Made by a program: the position numbers and the translations under genes
Part shown: positions 21,816 through 35,038 of the stretch, one piece after another
Numbering within the stretch: position 1 is the stretch's first letter
Layout of the letters: the number at the start of each line of letters is the position of its first letter
Assembly (NCBI RefSeq): GCF_000208745.1
Contig: NC_030855.1
Span: 8,350,029-8,414,028 of the forward strand
DNA from: Theobroma cacao
Taxonomy: Eukaryota; Streptophyta; Magnoliopsida; Malvales; Malvaceae
DNA: 64,000 bases
Direction of reading: 5' to 3'
Notes under the pieces: model-generated
The model's input: only the letters and a program-made list of their open reading frames with translations
What the model was told of the DNA's origin: nothing
The model's database searches: none

Positions 21816-24800
21816 TGTAACAACCTTTTCCCCGATCGTTACTGACATTCTAGACTAACGAGTGAACCCACCAAATTCCAAACAAGCCTTAGTTGAGATT
21901 TTGGACAATTAAATCAAATATTTTTTTATTGATATAAATCAACTAGTAATAGTGGTACTATTGTTTACTTAAACCAAATAAACATTTGTAATTAATACAT
22001 CACTACCAGATAACGATATCCAATTCCTATAAACTTTCAACAAATTCAACATCACACTTAATATTTATCATACAACCTCTAAGTTCTAGCAATACATTTT
22101 TGATAAACTAATAAGTTTTTAAAATCTAACTGTTTACACAACATGGCCCTTATGCTACATAGTGACTCAGAGTGGAAGTCTAAGAGATGCCATTACCTAC
22201 GTTGCAACAAGTCTCGATGTGCTGAGCAATATACTTGAGTTGATTACTTATCTGCAAAAGGAAGATAAGGGGGTGAGTCTCACAGACTCAGTGATCATCG
22301 ACTCCGTGAGCAGGGCTTAGATGGGAAACAAGCTCAGGACAAAAGATTTGAACATTAAAAACATGAGAATATATGTAAACGCTTTAAAATCAAAAGGGTA
22401 TTTGTGCCTTATATGTAAACTCAAAAGTTGTGTTGCAGACTAATCACTTCAAGCAATATAATAAAAACCAGCGCAAGTAAAAGATTTCCACTGTCAAAAT
22501 CATGTAACAACTTGCTCAAATCAATTCAACATAAACATGCACTCTCCTATAAAATCAAGCAATATCGATGTTAATACGCAAGTTTATAAACGATCTTATC
22601 TACGAGATATTAAACACAAATCCATCGTATAAATAAGGGAGCTGCGAAAAATTGCATATTTCTCACCATGTGAAAGAATACATGTTTGAAAACCCAAAAA
22701 GATACCACTATCGAGTAAGTAATCGTAAATATCAACTCATGGACCCACTTCCACGGAATAACTTTCGAGAGCTCTGTTCCACCAGATCCCATAGCTATGG
22801 CAATCTCGACAATGTTGGTCGACATCGAAGAAATCAGATGGTCGAAACCACATATATCACTTGTGGCCTAGCCACGTATATATATCATAGACTGTGGCCC
22901 CTGCCATGTCTAACAGCCCGTTGGTGGCCCAAAGATTCTCTAACTAGAGCTCACTTATGCACAGAGGTCACACTATCCTGATGTGACATTCTACCTACTC
23001 TCAAATCTCCCGATTTGGTAAAACCATTTAAAAATCAAGTTGGGTTCTCAAAAGCTCATTTCAAACCATTTCCAAAATATCAACCATGGTAACATGCTAA
23101 AACCCCCTTTTTGTAGAACTTTGCAATGTAAAACCTTTGCATGAGGTTTAGATGTCAAATCAACAAGGTGAATATGAAATTTATTCATGAATGCACATCA
23201 CATAATCAATAAGGCACATTTTGACATAAACCGTGTTAAAAAGCTTGTTTCCTTCTTTTAAAAACCCTTTACGTATATAGTTATATATACATATATACGA
23301 AACTTCTTTAAAAACATGGCATTCACAAGCCTAACATTCTACTGACTCATGCTGTTCATAAATTGCATTTAAAGTAAATTGACACGTCTATTAATTGTAT
23401 ATCAACATATATAGCATCGAAATTTTGAAATAGACACCCCTTACTCACCTTACAATAGCGGCACGCTACGTCGTTATTGATTTGAGTACGTATCTAGCTA
23501 ATTCTACTTGCCGGTCACCCGTTACCTTCTCCAGCACGCCACCATGGCAAACTTTCCTTTCTCACACACTTCCTAGCAACAATTCAAACCTAATACACTT
23601 AATTATTCACATGTATGGCAGCACATCAGACAATAACTCCTTAACCTAATTTCATAGTTTTCCATCAACCTTACTCAAAATCATTTAACATACAATCCAC
23701 CTACTTTCAACCAACCAAAGCCAACATAACACAATGTAGTCACATTGCATGCTTACCTTTCGATTTTAGCTTGAATTCCACATATAGTTAACCATTTCCT
23801 CACATCCTCGGTCACCATTGCTGCAACAAGCATAAACAATTAATACACATCTCATTTCCTTTGTCTACTTGTGATTTCAAGACTAAAACACTTACCCATT
23901 GCTTATCTAGCTTAAAATCACCATGCATTCCAAGATCCACCAACATGCATGCATCGGGTCCTTTGAATCTTTGTAGATTCTTGCTACCACAAACACAATC
24001 TCACATCATAATCGGTTTACAAAGCATGCATTCAAACAAAATGATGATTTATACGTTCTTTACCTTGGAATCTCTAAGCCGAGCCACCAATGTCTTTTTT
24101 ATGCTCTAAAAATGGCGTGTGAGAGGAAAACCTCTCGATTTTCTCTAATTCCTCTAAAGTCGAGCCTCCTCAAAGCCTTTTTCTTCTACCTCTTTTCTTC
24201 CTTTCTCTATTTTCTTCTTCCTCATCTCTTTTCTTCTTCCTTCTCTCTTCCTTTCTCTCTTTACTTTCAAAGCAAATTCTCTCTTTTTCTTTCTCAAGGT
24301 ACGGTTTTTTCAAGCCTTTTCCTCACATTTCATTTCCTTATTTATTCCTTATCTCCCATTGGACTAATTCATCCCCCACTCAAATTGTATGCACCAATTT
24401 TCTTCCTTATTCATTGGCTCATAATCTATCCTCATCTATTTTTCGATCCGCCACCTCATTATCTTATTCTTTCTTTCTTCATTTCTTTATTTCATGCACC
24501 ACCTTATTCCTTCATTCACATTTCATGCACAAGCTTCACTTATATTTTATTTGGCCATTTATTAAACCATTCAAGTCACATGCGTCCCACATTTATCCTT
24601 CCTCATTTGGCCACCTAATGCACCAATATCAGTACATGCAAATAAACTTTGTCTTATTCTTCCTTTTATTTCACATGTTGGGGGTCACACATGTTCCCCA
24701 ATAACTTTCTCCTTTTTGCATACGATAATTTGCATGTAATAATGAATTCACATGCACATCTCATATCGCATATAATCTAACTTTCCTTAGTGAATTCCTA

Positions 24801-25159
24801 TTTAACTTCAAATGTTGAAATTGCACATAAGTCCTCAAACTTTTCCTTATTTACCATGTGACCCTCCAAACTTTCATCCTTTACAATTTAGTGCTTCCAA
24901 CGTTTATTTAATTCTAATTTCCTCTTATTTTCCTTCCTTTACACTAGTACAAATAAAATATAAAATTTTCACTTCGTCAAGGTATCACCATAATATTAAA
25001 ATATATACTTACATGCTCTTACTTTATTTAATAAAGGCACGCGGGTCCCACTAACGTAGTTTTTTCCTCAAAATTCTTTCTTACTTATCCTCCCCCACTT
25101 AGATTAGTCATATATCCCTCCTCTATGACTAATCTCAACAATAGATAAAATATTAATAT
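21816..25159 (-). mobile_element. Family C LTR, major part (5' LTR of left element)
   Basis: On the minus strand this is the 3' portion of the LTR, ending TTGTTACA at 21816 directly before the primer site. It matches the plus-strand copy at 57069-60072: both contain the AGAGAATCTTTGGG(C/T)CACCAACGGG block (here near 22915-22945, complement), a GGTGGCC/GGCTAGGCCA region and a G-A-rich stretch whose complement at 24110-24500 is very pyrimidine-rich. Together with 27998-28129 the LTR is about 3.5 kb once the inserted B LTR is removed. The open frame at 24112-24618 is a by-product of the pyrimidine-rich tract. Confidence 0.82.
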
Positions 25160-27992
25160 TGTAAAACCCGACTCTATAAACACATGTCATGACATACATG
25201 CACTTAGTAGCATGTTATTACGCTAGGAAAGTCCCTAAGAATAGACAAAACTCGGTATTGTACCTAACAGTACACTCGAGTTGATTTAACCTCAAACTAG
25301 TTCAAATAGGAATCGTAGGATGAAATTTAAAATATTACAGTCCAAGAATGACTAAAAATGATTGTTCGGAGTTCGAGGGTTCATTTGGGGAAAAATTGAA
25401 AATTTTGATGTTTAGGGGCAAAATCGTCATTTTGCCACCTAAGATAATAATTTGATCATGGAGTGAATTTTTTGACCAAGATTAACTATTTGGAGTATAA
25501 TTTAATGATAGAAAGTGAAAATTTTCAATTTCGGTAATTTTTGGAACATAGGGGCAAAACGATAATTTTGTCACTTGGGGTAAAAACCATAATTTTCACC
25601 ACCCAAAACTTGTCAAAATCATAGGATTTACTTATTTTTGGTATGAATAACTATGGTATGTTAAGTGGTGAAAAATTGAAGTTTAAAGGATGAAATTTTA
25701 AAAACGGGCCAATGGAAAAGTGACACATGGCACTTTTTAATTGTTTAATATTATTTTAATGGAAAATCAGCCCATTTAAACCCCACATCAGGTGATGGCC
25801 GGCCATAAGGAGAAAGGAAGAGAGAAAATAGAGAGGAAAGGAAGAAAAGTGAAAAACCAAAGGAAAACTAGAAAATTCAAAGGAAAAAATCGTGTTTTTC
25901 GTCCGTTTACGCGTCTAACGGTAAGATTTTTTGACTTTAGCTTAATTTCCACCTTTCCTATGCCTTTGTTTCGATTTAGCATGCTTGAGGAGAGAGATAA
26001 AAAAGTGATACCAAGGGCTGGCCGAATTTCAAGGGGGAGGATTTTGAATTTTTTTAGGTTTTGATTCTTAGTTAAATTGGTAGTTTTAGTTAGTTAAATG
26101 TGTATAGAAATCAAATTAGGCAAGTAAGCATGAAATTCTCACAATACCCACCCTTGGCCGAATATTCAATGATGTACAATGATGATGAACTGATTTTTAT
26201 TCTAAGAGAAATGAAGAGAAAATGATGAAAAATGGTTAAATGTGATAGAAAAACAAAGTGCAAAATTAACCGAGTTAATGTCACATTTTTGGTCAAATTT
26301 TCCAAGGAGGAAAGTGAGCTGATTTTGATGATTTTAGAAGGTTATTGGCTGATATTTAATGGTTAGAAATGTTGGAGATGAAATCGGACAATTTAAAGCT
26401 AAAATGGAGCGCGTTATCAATTTATCGGGTAAAGTGCTAAAAATAGGTTAATACCGCGTTTAAGCCGTTTTAGGCTATTGCATTTCATACCATGCATTAG
26501 TATAGGATTTAAGTCAATTATATAGTGATTTAGCAATAATGTGGTGAATTGTGTAATTTTTGCAATGTGTCTAGGAGGAGAGCCTTCCGGTAAAGGCAAG
26601 GAAGTCGTACCCGATGAATAGTGATCGGGGCACCTAGACAACATTTAATTTGTACAAACAATAAGTAAACCTATTATTATTGTAAATTATCTAGAGTTTA
26701 TTTTTAAATGATCTTTATGTATCTTATGAAACGAAAATGAGATTAAAATGGGACTTTTGATATTTTAGAAATAAATGTGCCAAATAAATTCATTTTGTTG
26801 ATTATTTGAAATAAGAAACTTTTAACCATGAAATTGAGTAATTGAAGGCTGCCAATTGTCTTGAAAAATATATTTTCCTATAAATGGCTTATGATATATG
26901 AGTATATATGTGGCTATATTTGATAATTGCATTGGAAATTTATGTAAGCTATCTTTTACTATGCAAGCTAGGTAAATAAATAAAAGCCACGTTATACTGT
27001 CGAAATTTTATTAAAGTTGGTTGGTTTAGTCACTGCAGTGACGGGTTCCGTGGACTGCCTATTAGAGGGGCACGGTAAACTCGGTTATATAGTTACTCCG
27101 GTTGTAGAGGCGAGGAGGGTAACTCCCGGGGTAGTGTTAGAGCTCACTTCACGTCGAACCCCCACGTGAATGTATAACTCGGCCAACGCCAAGGAACGGC
27201 TTGTTTTCAAAACTAACATGTGTTTAACATGTAAATATCTTAACAACCTTGTCGGACTCAGTTAGATGCCTCAGCCAAGGTATCCCCGAGGATAAGTTTT
27301 TGGCTGGAGCCCTATTTTTAATAAAAGTCATAAGCCTTAACAACTGTTTTGGTAAATTACAAATATTTTATGGTTTAAGAAATAAATTGAAAACCTTATC
27401 AAATGGTTTGTGATTTGTTGTTTAAACTTGCCTTCATTTTACTCACCTTTAGATATTTATGATAATGTCTGTTTACTCATTGGGATTGCAAAATCTCACC
27501 CACCTCATTTCCAAATATTTTAGGCCTGTGGTAGCTTATAGATACCCGATTTTGTCGAGGATTCTAGTTGACCCCTCTATCTCACAGACAGTAGGTTACT
27601 ACCATCAACGCTTGGTGTATTTTCGGGCCACTTGTCATTGTAATTATTATTGTACATTATAACTTTGTAAATTATTGTATGTATGAATTTATTTTACTTA
27701 CACGTGTTTCTATAAATATTGTTTTACATAAAAATGCTATATTTTAATCAATATTTTGATTAGTAATATTTGTCTATAAATCCTTTTAAAATAATTTTGT
27801 CATTTGATTTACTTGAGCCGAAAACGACTGGTAATTGTTTAAAACAGAATGTTTAACAACGATTGCTCATAGGAAAGGCAAGAAACTGATACGTAAGCCT
27901 TGCGGGGTTCCGATTGGCATTCTGGGTAATAAGTGTAAATCGGAACGTCGCGGCGGTTGTCATGGGCCCGAAGGAGGTTCCGGGTCGTGATA
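25160..27992 (+). mobile_element. Solo family B LTR with AATAT target duplication
   Basis: Starts TGTAAAACCCGAC at 25160 and ends GGGTCGTGATA at 27992 (2833 bp). It is flanked by perfect 5-bp repeats AATAT (25155-25159 and 27993-27997). Near-identical in layout to the B LTRs at 44282-47039 and 52029-54734. There is no internal domain, so it is a solo LTR. It sits in opposite orientation inside the family C LTR, which resumes at 27998. Confidence 0.92.
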
Positions 27993-27997
27993 AATAT

Positions 27998-28129
27998 TTT
28001 AATATTATTTTATTTCAAAATTTTCTTTTCACCCGTTACAGCTTTTTAGTACTTAAATTTATGTCAATTGACCTTTCATCTCATTGATAAGGTCTTACTG
28101 ACTTCTACACGAGGGTACGGGGTGTTACA
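27998..28129 (-). mobile_element. Family C LTR, 5' end of left element
   Basis: Complement starts TGTAACACCCCGTACC at 28129, then runs through GTCAGTAAGACCTTATCAA, matching the start of the right-hand copy at 34169. It is separated from its continuation (25159 downward) by the solo B LTR. It abuts the satellite array at 28130. Confidence 0.85.
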
Positions 28130-31100
28130 TTAATCCAAATGGAAAACATTTTGATTTAAAATCATTTATAAGATTATAGAACTATATAAAGTGAGTAATA
28201 AGGCTTTCAATGGTATGAGTGACTATAAATGGACTTTTCTTCTTAATGTATAGCTTCTGCTTCACGTTTACTGATGCAAACATCCAATTATGATCGATTT
28301 TAACTTACAATGAAAAAGATTTTGATTTAAAATCGTTTAAAAGGCTATAAACCATTTAAAGCAAGTAATAAGGCTTTAGATGGCATGAGTGACTATAAAT
28401 GGACTTTTCTTCTCAATGGAAGGCATATGCTCCATGTTTTTCAATGCAAACATCCAATTATGATTGGTTTTAACTAAAAATAAAAAAGACTTTGATTTAA
28501 AATCATTTATAAGAATATAGAACCATATAAAACGAATAACAATACTTTCGATGGCGTGAGTGACTATAAATAGACTTTTCTTCTCAATAGACAGCATTCA
28601 CTTCAAGTTTCCTTATGCAAAAATTCAATTATAATTGTTTTGAACAAAAAACAAAAATTACTTTGATTAAAAATCATTGACAAGGTTATAAAACCATTTA
28701 GAGCGAGTGACAAGTCTTTCGAAGGCATTAGTGATTATAAATAAACTTTTCTTGTCAATAGATGGCTTTCGCTTCACGTTTCCTAATACAAACATCCAAT
28801 TGTGATATGTTTTAACTAGAAATAAAAAAGGTTGATTTAAAATCATTTATAAGATTATTAATCCACGTAAAACGAGTAACAAGGCTTTCGAAGAAATGTT
28901 TGACTGTAGTGGAACTTTACTTGTAAATGGATGGAATACGCTTTATGTTTCCCAACACAAACATCCAATTATGATCGATGTTAACTAAAAATGAAAAATA
29001 TTTCAATTCAAAATCATTTATAAGATTATAAAACCATTTAAAGCCGATAACAAGGCTTTCGATGGCATAAGTGACTTTAAATAGACTTTTATTGACAATG
29101 GATGGCATTCACTGCATGTTTCTAGATGCAAACATCCAATTATGATTAATTTTAACCAAAAACAATGAAGATTTTGATTTAAAGTCATTTATACCTTTAT
29201 AAAACCATTTAAAGCGAGTAATAAGGCTTTCGAAGACATTATTGACTATAAATGGTGTTTTCTTGCCAATGGATGGTTTCTGATTCATGTTTCCCAATGC
29301 AAACATCCAATTATGATTGATTTAAACAAAACAAAGAAAAAAATTTTGATTTAAAATCATTTATAATATTATAAAACCATTTAAAGTAAGTAACAAGGCT
29401 TTCGAAGGCATAATTGACTATAAATGGATTTTTTGTGTCAATGGATGGCATCCACTTCATGTTTCCCAATGCAAACATCCACTTATGATATGGTTCAACC
29501 AAAAATAAAAAGGAATTCAATTGAAAAACATTTATAAGATTATAAAACCATTTAAAGCGAGTAATAAGGCTTTCGAAGGCATGAGTGACTATAAATGGAC
29601 TTTTCTTATCAATCGATAGCATCCACTTCATGTTTCTTGATGCAAACACACAATTATGATTGATTTTAACAAAAAATAAAAACTATTTTGATTTAAAATC
29701 ATTTATAAGATTATAGAACCACAAAAAGAGATTAATAAGGCTTTCGAAGGCATAAGTGACTATAAATGGACTTTTTTCTCAATGGATGGCTTCCACTTCA
29801 TGTTTCTGAATGCAAACATTCAACTCTGATCGATTTTAATGAAGAACAAAAAAGTTTTTGATTTTAAATCATTTAAAAGATTATTAAACTAGTTAAAGAA
29901 AGTAACAAGGCTTTTGAAGGCATGAGTGACTATAAATGGACTTTTCTTGTCAACAAATTGCTTTTGCTTCACGTTTCCCAATGTAAACATCTAATTGTGT
30001 TTTAACCAGAAATAAAGAAAATTTGGATTCAAAATCATTTGTAAGATTATGAAACCATTTAAAGCGAGTAATTAGGCTTTTGAATGCATGAGTGACTTGT
30101 AATTGACTTTTCTTGTCAATGGATGGCATCTGGTCCATGTTTCTAGATACAAACATCCAATTATGATGGATTATAATCAAAAATGAAAAAGATTTTGATT
30201 TAAAATCATTTATAAGATTATAAAATCATTTAAAACGAGGAACAAAGCTTTCAAGGACTAATTGACCATAAATCGACTTTTCTTGTCAATGGATGGCATC
30301 CACTTCACGTTTCCTAATACAAACATCTAATGTTATCTACTATTTTAACCAAAAATGAAAAGATTTTGATTTAAAATAATTTATAAGATAACAAAACCAT
30401 TTAAAGTGAGCAAGAAGTCTTTCTTGGAATGAGTGACTATAAATGGACTTTTTTTGTTAATGGATGGCATCCGCTTCATGTTTCCTGATGCAAACATCAA
30501 ATTTCAATATGTTTTAACCAAAAATGAAAAACAGATGATAGAAAATCATTTGTAAGGTTAGAGAATCATTTAAAGCGAATAATTAGGCTATCAAAGGCAT
30601 GAGTGACTATAAATGGACTTTTCATGTCTATGGATGGCATTTACTTCATGTTTACCAATGTAAACATCCATTTATGATCGATTGAAACAAAAATGAAAAA
30701 GATTTTTATTTACAATAATTTATAAGATTATAAAACCATTTAAATCGAGTAACAATGCTTTCTATGGCAATAGTGACTATAAATGGATTTTTCTTGTCAA
30801 TTGATGGCATTCGCTTCATGTTTCTTGATGCAAATATCCAATTATGCTTTATTTTAACAATAATTAAGAAATATTTTTATTTAAAATTATTTATAAGATT
30901 ATAAAACCATTTAAAGCGAGTAACAAGGCTTTCGATGCAATTAGTTACTCTAAATGGTCTTTTCATCCCTATGGATGGCATCCACTTCCTGTTTCTTGAT
31001 GTGAACATCCAATTCCAATCGATTTTTACCAAAATAAAAAATATTTTTATTTAAAATCATTGAAAAGATTACAAAATCATTTAAAGTGAGTAACCACACT

Positions 31101-32504
31101 TTCGAAGGTATGAGTGACTATAAATGGACTTTTTTTTCAATGGATGGCTTCTACTTTACATTTCCTAATGCAAACATCCAATTATAATATGTTTTAATCA
31201 GAAATAAAGAAGATTTGGATTTAAAATCATTTATAAGATTATAAAACTAGTTAAAGTGAGTAAGAGGCCTATCAAAAGCATGAGTAACTATAAATGAACT
31301 TTTCTTGTCAATGGATAGCATTTGCTTCACATTTCTCAATGTAAACATCTAATTATGATCGATTTTAACCGAAAAAAAGATTTTGATTTAAAGTCATTTA
31401 TAAAATGATAAAAATATTTAAAGCGAGTAGAAAGGCTTTTAATGGTATGAGTGACTATAAATGGATTTTTCCTATTAATAGATGACATCCACTTCATGTT
31501 TCATGATGCAAACATCCAATCATGATTGATTTTAATCAAAAACAAAATAAATTTTGATTTAAAATTATTTATTAGATTATAAAACCATTTAAAGCAAGTA
31601 ACAAAGCTATCAATAGCATGAGTGACTATAAATGTACTGTTCTTATCAATAGATGGCTTGCGCTTTATGTTTCCTGATGCAAACATCCAACTATGATCCA
31701 TTTTAAGAAGAAATGAATAAAATTATTGATTTAAATTCATTTATAAGATTATTAAACCACTTAAAGTTAGTAACAAGGCTTTCGATGGTATAAGTAACTA
31801 CAAATGAACTTTTCTTCTCATTGGATGAAATTCGCTTCACGTTTCAGATGCAAACATCGAATTATTTTGAATTTTAACCAAAAATGAAAAATATTTTGAT
31901 TTAAGATCATTGGTAAGATTATAAAACCATTTAAAGATAGTAACAAGGCTTTTGAAGGCAAAAATGACTATAAATGGACTTTCTCGTCAATGGATGGCTA
32001 TCGCTTCATGTTTCCTGATGCAAACATCCAATTATGATCTTCTTTAACTAGAAATAAAGAAAATTTGGATTCAAAATCATTTATAAGATTATTAAACCAA
32101 TTACAGTGAGTAACAAAGCTTTTAAAGGCATGAGTGACTATAAATGGCTTTTCTCATTAATGGATGGCATTCGCTTCATGTTTCTCAATGCAAACATCCA
32201 ACTATGATCAATTTTAACCAAAAATGAAAAAAAATTATGATTTAAAATCATTCATTAGATTATAAAACCATTTAAAGTGAGTAAGAAGGTTTTCGATGGC
32301 ATGAGTGATTATAAATGGACTTTTGTTATTAATAGATGGCATCCGTTTCAAGTTTCCCAATGCAAACATCCAATTATATTTGATTTTAATAAAAAATAAA
32401 CAATATTTTGATTTAAAATCATTTGTAAGATTATAAAACCATTTAAAGCAAGTAACAAGGCTTCAAAAGGCATGACTAACTATAAATGGACTTTTATAAA
32501 TGGA
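28130..32504. repeat. Tandem satellite, ~171-bp unit (left array)
   Basis: Units recur every 168-172 bp, tracked by the GATGCAAACATCCAATTATG core at about 28273, 28445, 28785, 28954, 29126, 29296 and 29467, onward to 32350. Other constant blocks are ATTTAAAATCATTTATAAG, CCATTTAAAG(C)GAGTAACAAGG and GACTATAAATGGACTTTTC. Roughly 25-26 units fit here, moderately diverged and all in the same orientation. The unit is close to one nucleosome repeat, as for many plant centromeric or subtelomeric satellites; the chromosomal role is inference. On the minus strand the unit is 57 codons and often open through one or two units, producing short ORFs that I do not consider genes. Confidence 0.93.
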
Positions 32505-33677
32505 CGATGTGGGGTGATGCACATGAGCTGGGTGAGATGGGATGGTATACGAATTGATATATGTTTAGGTACATGTATATGCAATAGAAAGATCATGATT
32601 GTAATATGTGATTGTATGGCATGATGAATCTTGAAAATTTCCCATTTACTTGCAAATTGATTTTATTGCAGCACCAAATGGATGTTTAGTGCAAAAGAGG
32701 TCCCTCTTTATTTAGGTGCCCTGCTTCTCGCTGCAGTGAGAAACATTCTGTTTTTGCTGCCTGCAACTCGCTGCAGTGACAATGAATTCTCGTTGCAGCG
32801 AGAAGCATTTTGTTTTGTCGCCTGAATTTCACTGCAGCGAGAATGAATTCTCTCTACAATGAGAAACTTTCTATCCTGCATGCTACTTTGTTTGTTTTTG
32901 CCATATTTTTCACTTTTTTAACATCATGGTTGAGCATGGACTTCCAACATCAAGGATTTAATTAATTAAGTTTGAAATGAAGGGGTTTGGTGAGAAACCC
33001 TAAGCCAGTTGACAATTTGAGCCAAATTTCGCTGCAGCAAGGACCCGTCATTTTACTTGACTGGACTTGCTTGAATGCTATTAAAATTTTCACTTGTTAA
33101 CTCCTTTGTGGTGCATGGACCCTTTATTGTCAAGTGAATAACTCATTAAGGGTTTAAAGAGGGGTTTTAATAAGAACTAAATTAAATTGCATTGTTTTGA
33201 AGATAAATGCATCATGATTTCTTTAAACTTTCCTTATTGTTTGCTTGTTCCCTTCCTTTATTCACTAACTGGGTTTATACTCACCGTTTTCAACTTCATG
33301 TTTTTAGATCAGGAGGCAGCCGGTAACTAGGTCAAGGTGTCCTTGTAGATTCGTATCCTTGGTAGGTATCTCGGCAATAAGTAGTTGAACTTTCGCCCGA
33401 GTCTCTCAGCTGGAAGTCGAGTATCCCTTTTGTTGTGTATATTAAAACCCAATGTAAATTTTAATATGTATGATTTAAACAATATATGTATATTTGACTG
33501 TTATTGCCATCATGATTTGAAAACGGTTAGCATTATTTGAATTAAAACTATGAAATGTGACTTTAGCATGTTTTGATGGAATGATAAACAGGTCATATAA
33601 ATAGGCTTGCCTAGGCTTAGTGGGCTACGTCCATTGGGCCCATGCGCCAGTCATGGCCTGAAAATTGGGTTGTGATA
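32505..33677 (+). mobile_element. Truncated family A LTR (A1) inside the satellite
   Basis: Begins within the GTG(A)TGCACATGAGCTG tandem-unit region and ends GGTTGTGATA (33677) after the TAGGCTTGCCTAGGCTTAG block, so the first half of the LTR is missing. It carries a palindrome cluster (near 32727-32870: CTCGCTGCAGTGAG, CTCGTTGCAGCGAG, TTTCACTGCAGCGAG). Satellite units flank both ends. No target duplication is visible; the left end looks like a deletion. Confidence 0.82.
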
Positions 33678-34168
33678 GCTTTCTTCTCAATGGGTGGCAT
33701 CCGCTTCACGTTTCTTGATGAAAAAATCCATTTATTATCGATTTTAACTAAAAACAAAAAACATTTTGATTAAAAATTATTGCTAAGATTAGAAAATCAT
33801 TTAAAGCGAGTGACAAGGCTGTTAAAGGTATTAGTGACTATAAATAAACTTTTCTTGTCAATGAATGGCTTTCGCTTTACGTTTTCAGAAGCAAACTTCC
33901 AATTATGATATATTTTAACTAGAAATGAAAAAAAGTTTGATTTAAAATCATTTATAATATTATTTCAACACTTAAGGCGAGTGATAAGGCTTTTGAGGGC
34001 AAATGTGACTATAGTTGGACTTTTCTTGTCAATGGATGGCATTCGCTTCTCATTTCCCAATGCAAACATCCAATTATGATTGATTTTAACCAAAAACAAG
34101 ATTTCAATTTTAAATTGTTTATAAAATTATAAAACTATTTAAAGCAAGTAACAAGGCTTTTGATGACA
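33678..34168. repeat. Tandem satellite, ~171-bp unit (right array)
   Basis: About three units continue after the LTR insertion in the same orientation and with the same core blocks (TTCTTCTCAATGG, GCAAACATCCAATTATGATT). The array stops at 34168 where the right family C LTR begins. Confidence 0.9.
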
Positions 34169-35038
34169 TGCATAACACCCAGTACCTTGGTATAGTAGCC
34201 AATAAGACCTTATTGATAAGACGAAGGTCAATTGAAGCTAATTTAAGTGCTAAAAAGTGGTGAAGGGTGAAAGATATATTTTGGAATAAAATATTCTATA
34301 CATGAGAAAATAATATTAAAATAATAAAAAAATAATGATATTTTATTGAGGATAATTTTGCAAAGTAAAAGGTGCTTTGAAAGTGAACTAGGGCAAAGTA
34401 AGACACTTTGGAACCCAAGAAGGTAAGTGAAAAATTTTAGAATAAAATAATAGTAAAATAATATTAAAATAATTTTGATGCAGGAACGGGTTGCATCATA
34501 TTAGATATAGGTTAAGTCTAAGTGGGAGAGACAAAAAATAGAATTATTGGATATAATTATTAAAATAATATTTTATTCATTATATTTTATTATATTATAT
34601 TATTTAAATAGTGAAAATTTTGGTGACATGTGAATGTCATTATATTATTTAAATGTGAATGAAGTGAAATTAATTAACCAAGTAAATGAGTTTATGTGGG
34701 AGAATGGAAAAATGCATGTGAGGTTACTATTACATGCAAATGATTGCATGCAAAAGTGTGACTTAAGTGAGGGACATGTGAGACCCCCACCACGTGAAAA
34801 ATAAATGGGAATAAGACAAAAGACTAGATGAGATAAAAGAGGGAGAAACATAATGCATGTAGGACAAGTGTGTAAGGTGGCATATGCATGTGAATCACTG
34901 AGTGAAAGGAAGAATGGGAAAATCTTGCATGCATGACACATGGCAACAAAGGTGAATAAAAAGAAAAGAAAAACATGGTTGCATGTAATGTCATTGGCCA
35001 AAAAAGAGGCCAAATGGAATACAAGGTTCAAAGGTTGT
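34169..35038 (+). mobile_element. Family C LTR, 5' part of right element
   Basis: Starts TGCATAACACCCAGTACC, a diverged form of the left copy's TGTAACACCCCGTACC, and continues with CCAATAAGACCTTATTGATAAG. It is cut at 35038 by element A and resumes at 57069. The total LTR is about 3.9 kb without the insertion. Short minus-strand frames here (34645-35031) have no family match. Confidence 0.78.

Noticed and set aside
24112..24618. 168-codon frame resembling a membrane protein
   Set aside because: Hydrophobicity comes from a pyrimidine-rich tract within the family C LTR; the other copy of the LTR does not keep the frame.
28376..31701. Several minus-strand frames of 60-112 codons as genes
   Set aside because: They arise because the satellite unit is 57 codons; frames are broken in most units and have no start, promoter or family match.
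34645..35031. 128-codon minus-strand hydrophobic frame
   Set aside because: Lies inside the family C LTR, next to a retrotransposon junction, and is not conserved in the left LTR copy.
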